In this document: in pieces, positions 61,512 to 64,000 of the stretch
Numbering within the stretch: position 1 is the stretch's first letter
Layout: the number at the start of each line of letters is the position of its first letter
NCBI GenBank assembly: GCA_003134815.1
Contig: PLCO01000009.1
Span: 3,010 to 67,009 of the forward strand
Direction of reading: 5' to 3'
DNA from: Acidobacteriaceae bacterium
GTDB taxonomy: Bacteria; Acidobacteriota; Terriglobia; Terriglobales; Acidobacteriaceae
Length of the DNA: 64,000 nucleotides
The notes under the pieces: generated by a model
The model's database searches: none
Seen by the model: the letters and a program-made list of their open reading frames with translations, nothing else
What the model was told of the DNA's origin: nothing
Position numbers and translations under genes: made by a program

Positions 61512-64000
<2,489 letters not shown>

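Overview
The window looks like core chromosome of a GC-rich Gram-negative bacterium, most likely an Acidobacteriota (Terriglobia-type) genome. The support is indirect. It encodes outer-membrane logistics (a fused LptF-LptG, an MlaE/MlaF pair, TonB, an outer-membrane beta-barrel), a UbiE/MenG quinone methyltransferase, a SpoIIE phosphatase on a multi-TM sensor, and protein sequences that read like acidobacterial homologues. No rRNA, tRNA or CRISPR array was found, and no complete insertion sequence. The assignment to a phylum is inference.

Layout. 1-1.7 kb: str operon on the minus strand (rpsL, rpsG, start of fusA) with a good sigma70-type promoter and a leader of about 460 nt. 1.7-8 kb: an ABC ATPase, an unknown protein, a SpoIIE phosphatase, a TM2 protein, an aldo/keto reductase and a Uma2 nuclease. 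8-8.7 kb: a small basic membrane protein and the first copy of a dispersed AT-rich repeat. 8.8-18 kb: sugar MFS transporter, ferritin-VIT iron transporter, prfA, lactonase, TonB, a GT39-like enzyme, DUF3467, an EndoIII relative and YjbQ. 18-25 kb: exporter ABC protein, LptFG fusion, CopA with a CopZ-like chaperone. 25-38 kb: mostly metabolic and unknown genes (Nudix, hydrolases, TIM-barrel isomerase, CX5R phosphatase, PHP + GT4, LOG, beta-barrel, DinB, DUF2442, GlpF). 38-42.5 kb: rsmE, a 25-residue lysine/alanine-rich histone-like microprotein, sdaA, mlaF-mlaE. 42.7-50 kb: a tightly packed plus-strand run otsA-otsB-aroC-def-fmt-rsmB. 50-55 kb: UPF0303, PASTA, CDF exporter, ubiE/menG, moaA. 55-60 kb: GAF-GGDEF cyclase, a G-rich tract, the second copy of the dispersed repeat, then an accessory pair: a reverse transcriptase and a head-to-head four-TM membrane protein. 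60-64 kb: a polytopic membrane protein with phased upstream repeats, a glycine-zipper lipoprotein and gyrB (cut by the window end).

How genes work together. The otsA-otsB pair makes trehalose. def, fmt and rsmB form the common translation-initiation/rRNA-modification cluster. MlaE/MlaF and LptFG serve the outer membrane. CopZ-like and CopA are translationally overlapping and handle copper. The best candidate for an undescribed system is the reverse transcriptase with its divergent membrane protein at 57.1-59.5 kb. It is not a group II intron or a recognisable retron; the RT resembles the Abi/UG group that is known to include phage-defence enzymes. Next come the two copies of an AT-rich non-coding element (8.36-8.68 and 56.52-56.84 kb) and the histone-like microprotein with its own promoter and terminator.
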